64,000 nt of DNA from Burkholderia dolosa (GTDB lineage Bacteria; Pseudomonadota; Gammaproteobacteria; Burkholderiales; Burkholderiaceae): NCBI RefSeq assembly GCF_902499135.1, contig NZ_CABVPR010000033.1, positions 1 through 64,000 on the forward strand, given 5' to 3'. Of this stretch, positions 28,332 through 39,300 are shown piece after piece. Under the pieces are notes generated by a model. The model searched no databases. It was not told the DNA's origin and was given only the letters and a program-made list of their open reading frames with translations. The translations under genes and the position numbers were made by a program. The stretch's first letter is position 1, and each line of letters begins with the position of its first letter.

Positions 28332-28669
28332 TGCGCGACGCTGCCCGCCGACGTCACGGGCCGGCTGTCCATACACATACCGCCGTCGCCGCGACAAGCA
28401 GAAAACTGCACCACTGCCGGCGACCGACGCCGGGCCTCGCGAGCAACACGAGTCGCGCTACAGCGATGGTCGTGAGAGGCGCGTATGCGGCAAGCGTCCT
28501 GTCGCTTTGCTTCGTCCGATTGCACCGATCGCAACAGATGGATCGATTTCCTGCATCCACGCGTACTTGTTCCAGTACGGCAACACAGGCGCGTGCGGAT
28601 TGAGCGCGCAGCACAAAACCGAACGCCGGACCGCGCACCGCACGATGCGCGGCCGGCGCTGCGCAAGCG
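28332..28669. other. 338-base intergenic region, possible gene remnant
   Basis: This convergent gap between znuB and the S-formylglutathione hydrolase gene is less GC-rich than its surroundings, especially near 28480-28600. A minus-strand frame at 28354-28638 encodes hydrophobic stretches (APLTTIAVARLVLL and CSFLLVAATAVCVW) that could be a relic of a membrane protein, but I recognise no family. No terminator with a U-tract was evident. Confidence 0.35.
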
Positions 28670-29518
28670 CTAGCGCGTCAATACCCGCGCATGATGCGCG
28701 ATGTGATCGGCGATGAACGTCGAGATGAAGTAATACCCGTGGTCGTAGCCCGGATGGCGGCGCAGCGTCAGCGGCTGGCCAGCCTTCGCGCATGCGGCTT
28801 CGAACACGTCGGGGTGCAGCTGGTTCGCGAGGAACGTGTCGGCAAGGCCCTGATCGACGAGGATGCCGTCCGCGAACTTCGGCGCATCCGCGCGCGCGAC
28901 GAGCTCGCTCGCGTCGTGCTGCTTCCACGCTTCACGGTCGGCGCCCAGATAGCCGGAGAACGCCTTCTCGCCCCACGGGCAGCGCGTCGGCGCGGCGATC
29001 GGCGCGAACGCCGACACCGACCGGTACAGGTCCGGATGACGCAGCGCGAGCGTGAGCGCGCCGTGCCCGCCCATCGAGTGACCGAAGATGCCGAGCCGCG
29101 CACCGTCGATCGGCAGATCGGCCGTCACGATCTCGCGCAGCTCGCCCGTCACGTACGACTCCATCCGGTAATGGGTCGACCACGGCGCCTGCGTCGCATC
29201 GACGTAGAAGCCCGCGCCGACGCCGAAATCCCACGCATCGGTCTCGCCCGGCACGCCGGCGCCGCGCGGGCTCGTGTCGGGCGCGACGAGCGCGATGCCG
29301 TGCTGCGCCGCGTACCGCTGCGCGCCGGCCTTGATCGCGAACGTCTCTTCGGTGCACGTGAGCCCCGCCAGATAGAACAGCGCCGGCACGCGGCCGTGCG
29401 CAGCCTGCGGCGGCAGGTACACGGAAAACTTCATCGGCAGGCCGATCGCCGCCGAATCGTGACGATAGAAACGCTGCTCGCCGCCGTGGCACGCGTGCGA
29501 AGAAACGAGTTCGAGCAT
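28670..29518 (-). CDS. fghA: S-formylglutathione hydrolase
   Basis: Hydrolyses S-formylglutathione to formate and glutathione, the last step of glutathione-dependent formaldehyde detoxification. About 282 residues of the esterase D alpha/beta-hydrolase family; the nucleophile is in GHSMGGHGAL, and the DTSPRG and GAGFYVDATQAPW segments are typical. The catalytic His is in RHPGYDHGYYF. It lies 14 bases after the frmA gene on the same strand, so the two form an operon. The ATG at 29518 (MLELVSSHACHGGEQ) fits the family. Confidence 0.96.
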   Translation of the reverse strand: MLELVSSHACHGGEQRFYRHDSAAIGLPMKFSVYLPPQAAHGRVPALFYLAGLTCTEETFAIKAGAQRYAAQHGIALVAPDTSPRGAGVPGETDAWDFGVGAGFYVDATQAPWSTHYRMESYVTGELREIVTADLPIDGARLGIFGHSMGGHGALTLALRHPDLYRSVSAFAPIAAPTRCPWGEKAFSGYLGADREAWKQHDASELVARADAPKFADGILVDQGLADTFLANQLHPDVFEAACAKAGQPLTLRRHPGYDHGYYFISTFIADHIAHHARVLTR

Positions 29519-29532
29519 CGCGATGCCCTCGA

Positions 29533-30639
<1,107 letters not shown>

Positions 30640-31206
30640 CGTGTCACTCCTGTCTATCTGGAAGTTTGTCGGCCGAAGTTAGCGCTTTAGCGCTTACTCC
30701 GGCCCCATGCAAAGCTGTCGACCAGAGTTAGCGCTTCAGCGCTTACTCTGGTCCCATGCAAAGCGGTCGGCCGGAGTTGGCGCTTCAGTGCTTACTCCGG
30801 TCCCATGCCAAGCTGTCGACTAGAGTTAGCGCTTCAGCGCTTACTCCAGCCCATGCAAGCGGTCGACCGGAGTTAGCGCTTCGACGCTGCTCCAGCCCCA
30901 TGCAAAGCTATCGATCCGAGTCGGCGCTCCGCTCTTTACTCGCGCTCATGCAAAGCGCCGATCGAAGCAAGCGCTCCGCTCCAGCACCCGCTCGATCCCA
31001 TGCAAAGCCGCCGACCCGAGCACAGTTCATCGGCCGCCCGCGCGTCTGCAACGCAGCCGAAACCCTGCCGCGCGACGCCGCACGCAGCATCGCCAAAGAT
31101 GTCGTGCTCGCCATGATCGCCGATCGCGCCGCGCGCCGCGTGCGCGAATCAGTCGCCGGCTTGCCACGATGCGTCATCGCCGACGCAAAACGACAAGTGC
31201 CCGAGT
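30640..31206. other. 567-base intergenic region with frmA promoter and hairpin array
   Basis: This lies between the 5' end of frmA and the 3' end of the second xylulokinase gene, both minus-strand. It holds the 49-base repeat array (separate entry) at 30668-31007. The remaining 31008-31206 has no supported gene. The frmA promoter must lie within or beside the array. Confidence 0.6.
30668..31007. repeat. Tandem array of about seven 49-base hairpin units before frmA
   Basis: Units begin at about 30668, 30717, 30766, 30815, 30862, 30910 and 30957, with spacings of 47-51 bases. Each well-kept unit reads roughly GTCGACCGGAGTTAGCGCTT, then CAGCGCTTACTCCGG, then a linker CCCATGCAAAGC. GAGTTAGCGCT and AGCGCTTACTC pair as a hairpin with a TC loop. 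In the second unit the stem changes to CCAGAGT and ACTCTGG, a paired change that keeps pairing. The first four units are well conserved and the last three decay away from frmA. A partial eighth copy may follow 31007. Confidence 0.9.
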
Positions 31207-32658
31207 TTAAACGCCCGTCGTGAACCATGCATCCGTACGCGCATACAGATCGACGAAGCGCGCATGGCGTGCGGCCAGCGCGCGATCGTCGCGCGGTGCG
31301 GCCACCGGTGTCGCGGCCGGCGCGAGCGTGCGCAGCGCCGGCTCGTGCCAGTGACCGATCGCGACGCCGGCCAGCAGCGCTGCGCCGCGCGTCGCAGCGT
31401 TCGGGCAGTCGACCGCGTCGAGCGACGCGCCGAGCGCGTCGGCGAGCAACTGCCGCCAGCGCGGATCGACCGAGCCGCCGCCGGCGAGCCGCAGCGTCGT
31501 CACCGGGTTGCCGCGATCGGCGTCGCGAATTGCGTCGAGCCCCGCGCGCAGCGCAAACGCGACGCCTTCGAACGCCGCGCGCATCATCGCGCCGCGCGTG
31601 TCGCCGAGTCCGAGGCCGAGCCAGCCGCCGCGCGCATCGGGATTCATCCACGGCGAACGCTCGCCGGTCAGATACGGCAGAAAGCACAGGCGCTCCGACG
31701 CGGGCTGCGCGAACGCGTCGTCGTAGGCATCGGCCCAGCGCGGATAGCCGAGCCAGCCGCGCACGGCTTCGAGCGCGAGGCCGACGTTCTGCATCGCCGC
31801 CATCGTGTAATAGCCGCCGCCGGCTGCCGCGCGATAGCGATGCAGCTCCCGCGCCGCAGGCGGCAGCGCGTCGGCGAGCACGACGATCTGGCCGCCGCTG
31901 CCGGTGGTCAGCAGCGCGTCGCCGGCCGCGACGAGCCCGCTGCCGAGCGCGGCGCACGCGGTGTCGGCCGCGCCGGTCGTGAGCGGCACGCCGGCGGGCA
32001 GCCCGAGCGCCGCGGCCGCATTCGCGGCGAGCACACCGCAGCGCGCGCTCGACGCGCGCACCGGCGCGAATCGGTCGGCCGGCAGACCGAGTGCGTCGAT
32101 CAGCGCGATGTCCCAGTCGCCGTCCGGGGTCGCGAGCGCGGTCGCGCATGCGTCGCTCGGATCGGCCGCGACGTCGCCGCCGAGCGCGATGCGCAGCCAG
32201 TCCTTCGGCTGCACGACCCAGCGCGCGGCACGCAACGTGTGCGGTTCGTGCGCGGCCAGCCAGCGCAGCAGCGGGCCCGCCATACCGGGCGCGATCGGGT
32301 TCGCCGCGGCGGAGCGCCCCGCGTCGGGCCAACTGGCCGGATCCGTCTCGCGCACCGCGCGCGTATCGGGCCACAGCAGCGCCGGCCGCACTGGTCGCCC
32401 GTCGCCGTCGAGCGGCACGACGCCATGCATCTGGCCGGAGAAGCCGATCGCGGCGACCTGCGCGCGTTCGTCGGCCGGCAGGCGCTCGGCCGCGCGCACG
32501 AGCGCGTGCCACCACGTGTCGGGCGCGATTTCGGCCCAGCCCGGCTGCGGCGACGACAGCGCATAAGGTTCGCTCGCGACCGCACGCTCGACGCCGTCGG
32601 CATCGAGCGTGACGAGTTTGACGGAGCCGGTGCCGAGGTCGATTCCGAGCAGGCGCAT
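31207..32658 (-). CDS. Xylulokinase-like FGGY kinase, second copy
   Basis: An FGGY carbohydrate kinase of about 483 residues. It has the phosphate loop LLGIDLGTGSVKLVTL, the motif GFSGQMHGVVPL shared with xylulokinases, and the C-terminal LAGGGSVDPRWRQLLADALG. It resembles the xylB at 10.6 kb in layout but differs widely in sequence, so it is a distant paralogue and not a recent duplicate. It stands alone, with no sugar transporter or isomerase adjacent. Start at 32658 (MRLLGIDLG); the longer open frame upstream is not protein-like. Confidence 0.9.
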   Translation of the reverse strand: MRLLGIDLGTGSVKLVTLDADGVERAVASEPYALSSPQPGWAEIAPDTWWHALVRAAERLPADERAQVAAIGFSGQMHGVVPLDGDGRPVRPALLWPDTRAVRETDPASWPDAGRSAAANPIAPGMAGPLLRWLAAHEPHTLRAARWVVQPKDWLRIALGGDVAADPSDACATALATPDGDWDIALIDALGLPADRFAPVRASSARCGVLAANAAAALGLPAGVPLTTGAADTACAALGSGLVAAGDALLTTGSGGQIVVLADALPPAARELHRYRAAAGGGYYTMAAMQNVGLALEAVRGWLGYPRWADAYDDAFAQPASERLCFLPYLTGERSPWMNPDARGGWLGLGLGDTRGAMMRAAFEGVAFALRAGLDAIRDADRGNPVTTLRLAGGGSVDPRWRQLLADALGASLDAVDCPNAATRGAALLAGVAIGHWHEPALRTLAPAATPVAAPRDDRALAARHARFVDLYARTDAWFTTGV

Positions 32659-33119
32659 GACGGGAAAAAGGATTCGAATGAACGGATGTCGATGATAGCG
32701 GGATCGCGATACGCATTCGATCGACGCGCGACGCCGCTCGCGATTCAGGCGACCGTCGCGTCGCGCAGATCGACCGCCGAAACGCCGGTTCGCGCAGGTC
32801 GCACGTTGCGCGGGAAAAACCTTCGTTCGCGGGTTAACCCGACACGGTTTTTCGCGATGCGATTTCGCCACTATGCGGCGATCACGATACACACCATAAG
32901 GCAGTCGATATTTGGCACGGGCGCCCGCGCTATTTTGGCTGGCTATAAAACCGGGGAACCTCACGCCTGCGGCAGTTTCCCGATGATCGACCTCTCGCTC
33001 CATGCCGAAATGGCATATCGAACCAGCAAAGAACGGAATAGGACGCAGTGCTCTTGTTGCGCCTGTGCATTCCGCATAACTTCGTACCATCCCGAAAACA
33101 AGATCATGGAGTGAGACAG
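32659..33119. other. Divergent region, second xylulokinase / NCS2 permease
   Basis: This 461-base region has a 12-base perfect palindrome CGGGTTAACCCG at 32830-32841, a possible operator. An AT-richer stretch at 32890-32950 contains TTGGCA at 32912-32917 and TATAAA further on, so a promoter for the permease probably lies there, leaving a leader of about 150 bases. GGAGTGAG precedes the permease ATG. I could not fold a known riboswitch in the leader. Confidence 0.5.
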
Positions 33120-34496
33120 ATGCAATCGAACACGGTCCATCCGTGCGATGAGGTGCTGCCTACCGGCAAGCTGGTCACGCTTGGCCTGCAGCACGTCCTC
33201 GTCATGTACGCCGGCGCCGTCGCCGTGCCGCTCATCGTCGGCGGCGCGCTGAAGCTGCCGAAAGACCAGATCGCGTTCCTGATCAGCGCCGATCTGTTTT
33301 CGTGCGGGATCGCGACGCTGATCCAGACGCTCGGCCTGTGGATCTTCGGAATCCGCCTGCCGGTGATCATGGGCTGCACGTTCGCGGCGGTCGGCCCGAT
33401 GATCGCGATCGGCACGAACCCCGGCCTTGGCATTCTCGACGTGTTCGGCTCGACGATCGCGGCCGGCATCATCGGCATCGTGCTCGCGCCGATGATCGGC
33501 AAGCTGTTGCGGTTCTTCCCGCCTGTCGTCGTCGGCACCGTGATCTCGGTGATCGGGCTGTCGCTGATGGAAGTCGGGATCAACTGGGCAGCCGGCGGCG
33601 TCGGCAATCCCGAATACGGCAGCCCCGTCTATCTCGGCCTGTCGCTGCTGGTGCTCGCGCTGATCCTGTTGATCAACAAGTACGGTCGCGGCTTCATCGC
33701 GAACATCTCGGTGCTGCTCGGCATCGTCGCAGGTTTCGCGATCGCGTTCGCGCTCGGCCGCGTGAACACGGACGGCGTGTCGGTCGCGCCGTGGGTCGGC
33801 TTCGTGATGCCGTTCCACTTCGGCTGGCCGCACTTCGACCCGCTGTCGATCGCGACGATGGTCACGGTGATGTTCGTCACGTTCATCGAATCGACCGGCA
33901 TGTTCCTCGCGGTCGGCGACATGGTCGATCGTCCGGTCGATCAGGATCGCCTCGTGCGCGGGCTGCGCGTCGACGGTCTCGGCACGCTGATCGGCGGCAT
34001 CTTCAACTCGTTCCCGCATACGTCGTTCTCGCAGAACGTCGGGCTGATCGGCGTGACCGGCGTGAAAAGCCGCTTCGTGTGCGCGACCGGCGGCGTGATC
34101 CTCGTGCTGCTCGGCCTGTTTCCGAAGATGGCGCAGGTCGTCGCGTCGGTGCCGCCGTTCGTGCTCGGCGGCGCCGGCATCGTGATGTTCGGGATGGTCG
34201 CCGCGAACGGGATCAAGGTGCTGTCGAAGGTCGACTTCGTGAACCAGCACCACAACCTGTTCATCGTCGCGGTCAGCATCGGGATGGGCCTCGTGCCGGT
34301 CGTGTCGCCGCACTTCTTCTCGAAGCTGCCGCCCGCGCTCGCGCCGATCCTGCACAGCGGCATCCTGCTCGCGTCGGCGAGCGCCGTGATCCTGAACATC
34401 GTGTTCAACGGCGTGAAGGGCGAAAAGGACGCGCGCTGCGAAATCCGCCGCGCCAGCCACGACTTCGACGGACGCCCGGTCGACGTGCACCACTGA
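33120..34496 (+). CDS. NCS2-family purine permease (xanthine/urate type)
   Basis: A 458-residue nucleobase:cation symporter with about fourteen predicted spans. The NAT signature reads SQNVGLIGVTGVKSR, the form typical of xanthine/urate carriers, and an earlier HHLF-less start LGLQHVLVMYAGAVAVPLIVGGAL has the family's conserved His. FIESTGMFLAVGDM is the conserved segment of TM8. The ATG at 33120 has GGAGTGAG upstream. It converges with the efflux operon across two terminators. Xanthine or urate is inferred from the motif; uracil is less likely. Confidence 0.9.
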   Translation: MQSNTVHPCDEVLPTGKLVTLGLQHVLVMYAGAVAVPLIVGGALKLPKDQIAFLISADLFSCGIATLIQTLGLWIFGIRLPVIMGCTFAAVGPMIAIGTNPGLGILDVFGSTIAAGIIGIVLAPMIGKLLRFFPPVVVGTVISVIGLSLMEVGINWAAGGVGNPEYGSPVYLGLSLLVLALILLINKYGRGFIANISVLLGIVAGFAIAFALGRVNTDGVSVAPWVGFVMPFHFGWPHFDPLSIATMVTVMFVTFIESTGMFLAVGDMVDRPVDQDRLVRGLRVDGLGTLIGGIFNSFPHTSFSQNVGLIGVTGVKSRFVCATGGVILVLLGLFPKMAQVVASVPPFVLGGAGIVMFGMVAANGIKVLSKVDFVNQHHNLFIVAVSIGMGLVPVVSPHFFSKLPPALAPILHSGILLASASAVILNIVFNGVKGEKDARCEIRRASHDFDGRPVDVHH

Positions 34497-34537
34497 TCCG
34501 CTCGGCACGCGCGGTACGGCGGCACGGCCGCTCGAGC

Positions 34538-34567
34538 AAAAACGCCACGGGATCCCGTGGCGTTTTT
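34538..34567. terminator. Bidirectional terminator after the NCS2 permease
   Basis: A perfect 30-base palindrome. The left half is AAAAACGCCACGGGA and the right half is its complement, ending in five T. With A-tract and T-tract on the two sides it can end transcription in both directions. Confidence 0.85.
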
Positions 34568-34703
34568 GCTTTGCGACGGCCGCATTCGCGAACGCACTCG
34601 CGGACGCGCCTGCCGGCGGCCGCATCCGCGAACGGATGGCGGCGCGCGATCCGCGAATGCCAGCCCGTCACTTCAGGACAGCACGATCCGTCGGCATAAA
34701 AAA

Positions 34704-34733
34704 CAACGCCACGGATTTCCATCCGTGGCGTTG
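34704..34733 (-). terminator. Terminator of the RND efflux operon
   Basis: Arms CAACGCCACGGAT at 34704-34716 and ATCCGTGGCGTTG at 34721-34733 pair perfectly over 13 bases with a four-base loop. Read on the minus strand the stem is followed by TTTTTT, so it ends the oprB transcript. Confidence 0.85.
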
Positions 34734-34797
34734 TCGCATCGCGATGCGGTGCCGGCTCGACGACCGGTGCGCATCCCGCACCGGCCGCTCGCCGCGC

Positions 34798-36321
34798 TTA
34801 CCCGTTCGTCGCTGCCGACGAGGCCGGCGCCGGTGCGGCCGCCTTGTCGTAGTCGGCCGTCTCGTCCGGCGCGCGCGGCGTCTCGCCGGCCCGCTGGATC
34901 CATCCGCCGCCGAGCGCACGATACAGATCGACGAGGTTCGTCCAGCGCGCAAGCCGTGCACTGATCAGCGACTGCTGCGCGGAGTACAGGTCGGTCTGCG
35001 CGGTCAGCACCGCCAGATAGCTGTCGACGCCGTTCTTGTAACGCAGATCCGACAGGTCGAAGCGACGCTGCTGCGCGTGCTCGTTGCGCTCGAGCGCGGC
35101 GATCTGCTGGTCGTACGTACCGCGCGCGGCCAGCCCGTCGGCCACTTCGCGGAACGCCGACTGAATCGCCTTCTCGTAGTTCGCGATCTCGATGCGCTTC
35201 TGCACGTTCGCGAGGTTCAGGTTCGCGATGTTCTGCCCGCCTTCGAAGATCGGCATCGTGATCTGCGGCGCGAACGACCACGCGGCGGTGCCGGCCTTGA
35301 ACAGCCCGCCGAGCGTCGGGCTCGCGGTGCCGAACGCGCCCGTCAGCGAGATGCGCGGGAAGAACGCCGCACGCGCCGCGCCGATGTTCGCGTTCGCGGC
35401 GAGCAGCGTCTGCTCGGCCTGCATCACGTCCGGACGGCGCGTGAGCAGATCCGACGGCAAGCCTGCCGGGACGTCGGCGAGCAGGTTCTGCGCATCGAGC
35501 GGCATCCCCGGCGGCAGATCGTCCGGCAGCGGCTCGCCGATCAGCAGCACCAGCGCGTTCAGCGCCTGCGCGCGTGCGCGCGCCTGCGCCTGCTGGTTCG
35601 CGAGCGCCTGCTCGACGACCGTCTGCGCCTGACGCAGCTCGAGCTCGGAGCCCGTGCCGTTGTCGAACTGCAGCTTCGTCAGGTCGTACGACGCCTGCGC
35701 GGTCTTCAGCGTGTCCTCGGTGACCTTCAGCAGATCGTCGGTCGACAGCAGCGTCAGATACTGGTCGGCCACCTGCGACACGAGCGAAATCTCGGCGGCC
35801 TGCCGCGCATACGCGGTCGACAGATACTGCGCGAGCGCCTGGTCCTTCAGGCTCTGCACGCGGCCGAACAGATCGAGCTCCCACGACGCGGACAACCCGA
35901 CGTTGTACGTCGTCGTGATGTTGCGCCCCGGTATCGCGGTCAGCGAATTCGGCAGCCGCTGACGGCTGCCGCTGCCCGTCGCATCGAGCGTCGGGAACAG
36001 CCCCGCGCGCGTGATCTGATACTGCGCGCGCGCCGCCTCGATGTTCAGCACCGATACGCGCAGGTCGCGGTTGTTCTTCAGCGCGATCTCGATCAGCCGC
36101 TGCAGGCGCGGATCGACGAAGAACTCGCGCCAGCCGATGGCGGTCGCCGCCTGGCCGTTCGCGCTGCGCGCGCCGGCGGCACCCGGCTGCGTCGCATAGA
36201 CGCCGCCGGCCGGGTACGCCTGCGCGACGGGCGCGTCGGGCCGCGTGTAACGCGGCGCCAGCGTGCAGCCCGCGGCCAGGAGCGCGACCGCGATTGCAGT
36301 CAAAGCGTGTTTTTGCATCAT
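34798..36321 (-). CDS. oprB: RND efflux outer membrane factor, OprB/OprM type
   Basis: Outer-membrane channel lipoprotein of about 507 residues that completes the tripartite pump. The signal peptide ends in the lipobox LLAAGC, and two OEP domains follow, with SWELDLFGRVQSLKDQALAQYL in the first and FGTASPTLGGLFKAGTAAWSFAPQI in the second. I chose ATG 36321, with AAGGGA a few bases upstream; a GTG at 36324 would overlap the pump stop as GTGA. Last gene of the operon. Named by similarity in layout to BpeAB-OprB of B. pseudomallei. Confidence 0.9.
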   Translation of the reverse strand: MMQKHALTAIAVALLAAGCTLAPRYTRPDAPVAQAYPAGGVYATQPGAAGARSANGQAATAIGWREFFVDPRLQRLIEIALKNNRDLRVSVLNIEAARAQYQITRAGLFPTLDATGSGSRQRLPNSLTAIPGRNITTTYNVGLSASWELDLFGRVQSLKDQALAQYLSTAYARQAAEISLVSQVADQYLTLLSTDDLLKVTEDTLKTAQASYDLTKLQFDNGTGSELELRQAQTVVEQALANQQAQARARAQALNALVLLIGEPLPDDLPPGMPLDAQNLLADVPAGLPSDLLTRRPDVMQAEQTLLAANANIGAARAAFFPRISLTGAFGTASPTLGGLFKAGTAAWSFAPQITMPIFEGGQNIANLNLANVQKRIEIANYEKAIQSAFREVADGLAARGTYDQQIAALERNEHAQQRRFDLSDLRYKNGVDSYLAVLTAQTDLYSAQQSLISARLARWTNLVDLYRALGGGWIQRAGETPRAPDETADYDKAAAPAPASSAATNG

Positions 36322-39300
36322 CACTGTCCCTTGTTGCCTTCGTCGCCGTTGCCCGGCTTCTCTTCGTGGTGCGAGTGCGCCTGAGCCAGACGCAGCGCCT
36401 CGTCGACGTCTTCCTTCTCGCCGCTGAAGATCGCACGGATCTTCACGAAGAACATCGGGATCATGAAGATCGCGAGGAACGTCGCCGTGATCATCCCGCC
36501 GATCACGCCCGTGCCGATCGCGTGCTGGCTCGCGGAACCCGCGCCGTTGCTGATCGCGAGCGGCAGCACGCCGAGAATGAACGCGAGCGACGTCATCAGG
36601 ATCGGACGCAGCCGCAGGCGCGCCGCTTCCAGCGCAGCCTCGATCGGCCCCATCTTCTCCGACTCCTGCAGCTCGCGCGCGAACTCGACGATCAGAATCG
36701 CGTTCTTCGCGGACAGACCGACGGTGGTCAGCAGGCCGACCTGGAAGAACACGTCGTTCTCGAGGCCGCGCAGCGTCGCGGCCAGCAGCGCGCCGATCAC
36801 GCCGAGCGGCACGACCATGATCACCGAGAACGGGATCGACCAGCTTTCATACAGGGCCGCCAGACACAGGAACACGACGAGAATCGAGATCGCATACAGG
36901 ATCGGCGCCTGCGAGCCGGACTGGATTTCCTGGAACGACAGGCCCGTCCACGAGTAGCCGATGCCGGTCGGCAGCTTCGTCGCGAGCGCTTCCATCGCGG
37001 CCATCGCCTGGCCGGTCGACTTGCCCGGTGCGGCCTGCCCCTGGATTTCCATCGCGGAGATCCCGTTGTAGCGCTCGAGCTTCGGCGAACCGTACGTCCA
37101 GTGACCGGTCGCGAACGCGCCGAACGGCACCATCCCGCCCGATCCGTTGCGCACGTACCAGATGTTCAGGTCTTCCGGCGTCATCCGGAACGGCGCGTCC
37201 GACTGCACGTACACCTTCTTGATCCGGCCGTCGGTGTCGAGGAAGTTGTTCACGTACTTCGACGCCCACGCGATCGAGAACGTCTGGTCGATCGCATCCG
37301 CGGTCACGCCGAGCGCGTTCGCCTTCTCGCGATCGATGTCGACCTTGTACTGCGGCGTGTCGTTCAGGCCGTTCGGGCGCACGCCCTGCAGCGTCGGATC
37401 CTTCGCGGCCATCCCGAGCAGCTGGTTGCGCGCGGCCATCAGCGCGTCGTGGCCGAGACCGGCGTTGTCCGTCAGCTCGAAGTCGAAGCCGGCGGCCGTG
37501 CCCAGTTCAGGAATCGACGGCGGATTGAACGGAATGACCATCGCGTCCTTGTAGCCGGCGTAGCGGCCGAACATCCGCCCGATCAGCGCCTGCACCTTCT
37601 GGTCCGCATGCTGACGCTGCGCGTAGTCCTTCAGGCGCACGAACACGAGACCGGAGTTCTGGCCGCGACCCGCGAAGCTGAAGCCGTTCACCGTGAACGC
37701 CGACTCGACGATGTCCTTCTCGTCCTTCAGCAGATAGTCGGTGATGTTCGCGAGCGTCCGCGCGGTGGTTTCCTGCGTCGAGCCGGAAGGCGTCTGCACG
37801 ATCACGAACATCAGGCCCTGGTCTTCATCGGGCAGGAACGACTTCGGCAGGCGCACGAACAGCAGGCCGACCGCGACGATCACGACCAGATAGATGATCA
37901 GCCAGCGGCCCGAGCGCTTGATCACGTGATGCACGCCGACGTGGTACTTGTCGCGGCTCGCGTTGAACGTGCGGTTGAACCAGCCGAAGAAGCCCTTCTT
38001 CTCTTCGTGATGCCCCTGCGGGATCGGCTTGAGGATCGTCGCGCACAGCGCGGGCGTCAGAATCAGCGCGACGAGCACCGACAGCACCATCGCGGACACG
38101 ATCGTCAGCGAGAACTGCCGGTAGATCGCGCCGACCGACCCGCCGGAGAACGCGACCGGCACGAACACCGCGGACAGCACGAGCGCGACGCCGACGAGTG
38201 CGCCGGTGATCTGGCCCATCGCCTTGCGGGTCGCCTCCTTCGGTCCGAGCCCCTCTTCGGCCATCACGCGCTCGACGTTCTCGACCACGACGATCGCATC
38301 GTCGACGAGCAGACCGATCGCGAGCACGAGGCCGAACATCGACAGCGTGTTGATCGAGAAGCCGACCAGCGACATGATCGCGAACGTGCCGAGCAGCACG
38401 ACCGGCACCGCGATCGTCGGGATGATCGTCGCCCGCAGGTTCTGCAGGAACAGATACATCACGAGGAACACGAGCACGATCCCTTCGAGCAGCGTCTTGA
38501 CCACTTCCTCGATCGACAGCTTCACGAACGGCGTCGTGTCGTACGGATACTTGACGACGAGACCGTGCGGGAAGTACTTCGACAGCTCGTCGATCTTCGC
38601 GCGCACGGCCTTCGCGGTCGCGAGCGCGTTCGCGTTCGTCGCGAGCTGGATACCGAGCGCCGCGGACGGCTGCCCGTTGTACTTCGTGTCGAAGTTGTAG
38701 TTCTCGGCGCCGAGGCCGATCTGCGCAACGTCCTTCAGGCGCACCTGCGAGCCGTCCTGGTTCACCTTCAGCAGGATGTTGCCGAACTCGGCCGGCGTGC
38801 GCAGCAGCGTCGCCTCGGTGATCGTCGCCTGCAGCAGCGTGCCGGGTTTCGCCGGCGTGCCGCCGATCTGGCCGCCTGCGACCTGCACGTTCTGCGCGCT
38901 GATCGCCGACGTCACGTCGACCGGCGTGAGCCCGTAGTTCGTCAGCTTGACCGGATCGAGCCAAACGCGCATCGCGTACTGCGAGCCGAACAGCGTGACG
39001 GTGCCGACGCCGTTCAGACGGCTGATCGGATCCTGCACGTGCGACGCGACGTAGTTCGCGAGGTCGTAGCGGTTCATGCTGCCGTCCTCGGAGTTGAACG
39101 CGAGCACGAGCAGGAAGCTGCTGCTCGACTTCGTCACCTTCAGGCCGAGCTGCTGGACCACCTGCGGCAGGATCGGCGTCGCGAGCGACAGCTTGTTCTG
39201 CACCTGCACCTGCGCGATGTCGGGGTTCGTGCCCGGCGCGAAGGTCAGCGTGATCGTCGCGGTGCCCGAGTCGTCACTGGTCGACGACATGTACAGGAAG

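Larger units (their letters stand above)
34497..34797. other. Convergent gap between NCS2 permease and oprB
   Basis: The 301 bases hold two hairpins with nearly the same stem (AACGCCACGG), one for each converging gene. Between them, 34570-34700, I see nothing recognisable. Confidence 0.6.

Noticed and set aside
30668-31007. CRISPR array
   Set aside because: There are no unique spacers: the units abut directly, the repeated sequence decays along the array, and no cas genes are in the window.
30756-31223. A frame with repeated MQS and RPELAL-like peptides
   Set aside because: It arises from the 49-base DNA repeats. Since 49 is not a multiple of three, the frame shifts in each unit, so it does not encode a consistent repeat protein.
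32912-32945. Sigma-54 promoter before the NCS2 permease
   Set aside because: TTGGCAC is present, but no TTGC lies at the required distance.
32950-33119. Purine riboswitch in the permease leader
   Set aside because: The leader is long enough, but I could not recognise the conserved core of any purine or xanthine aptamer. A covariance-model search would decide.
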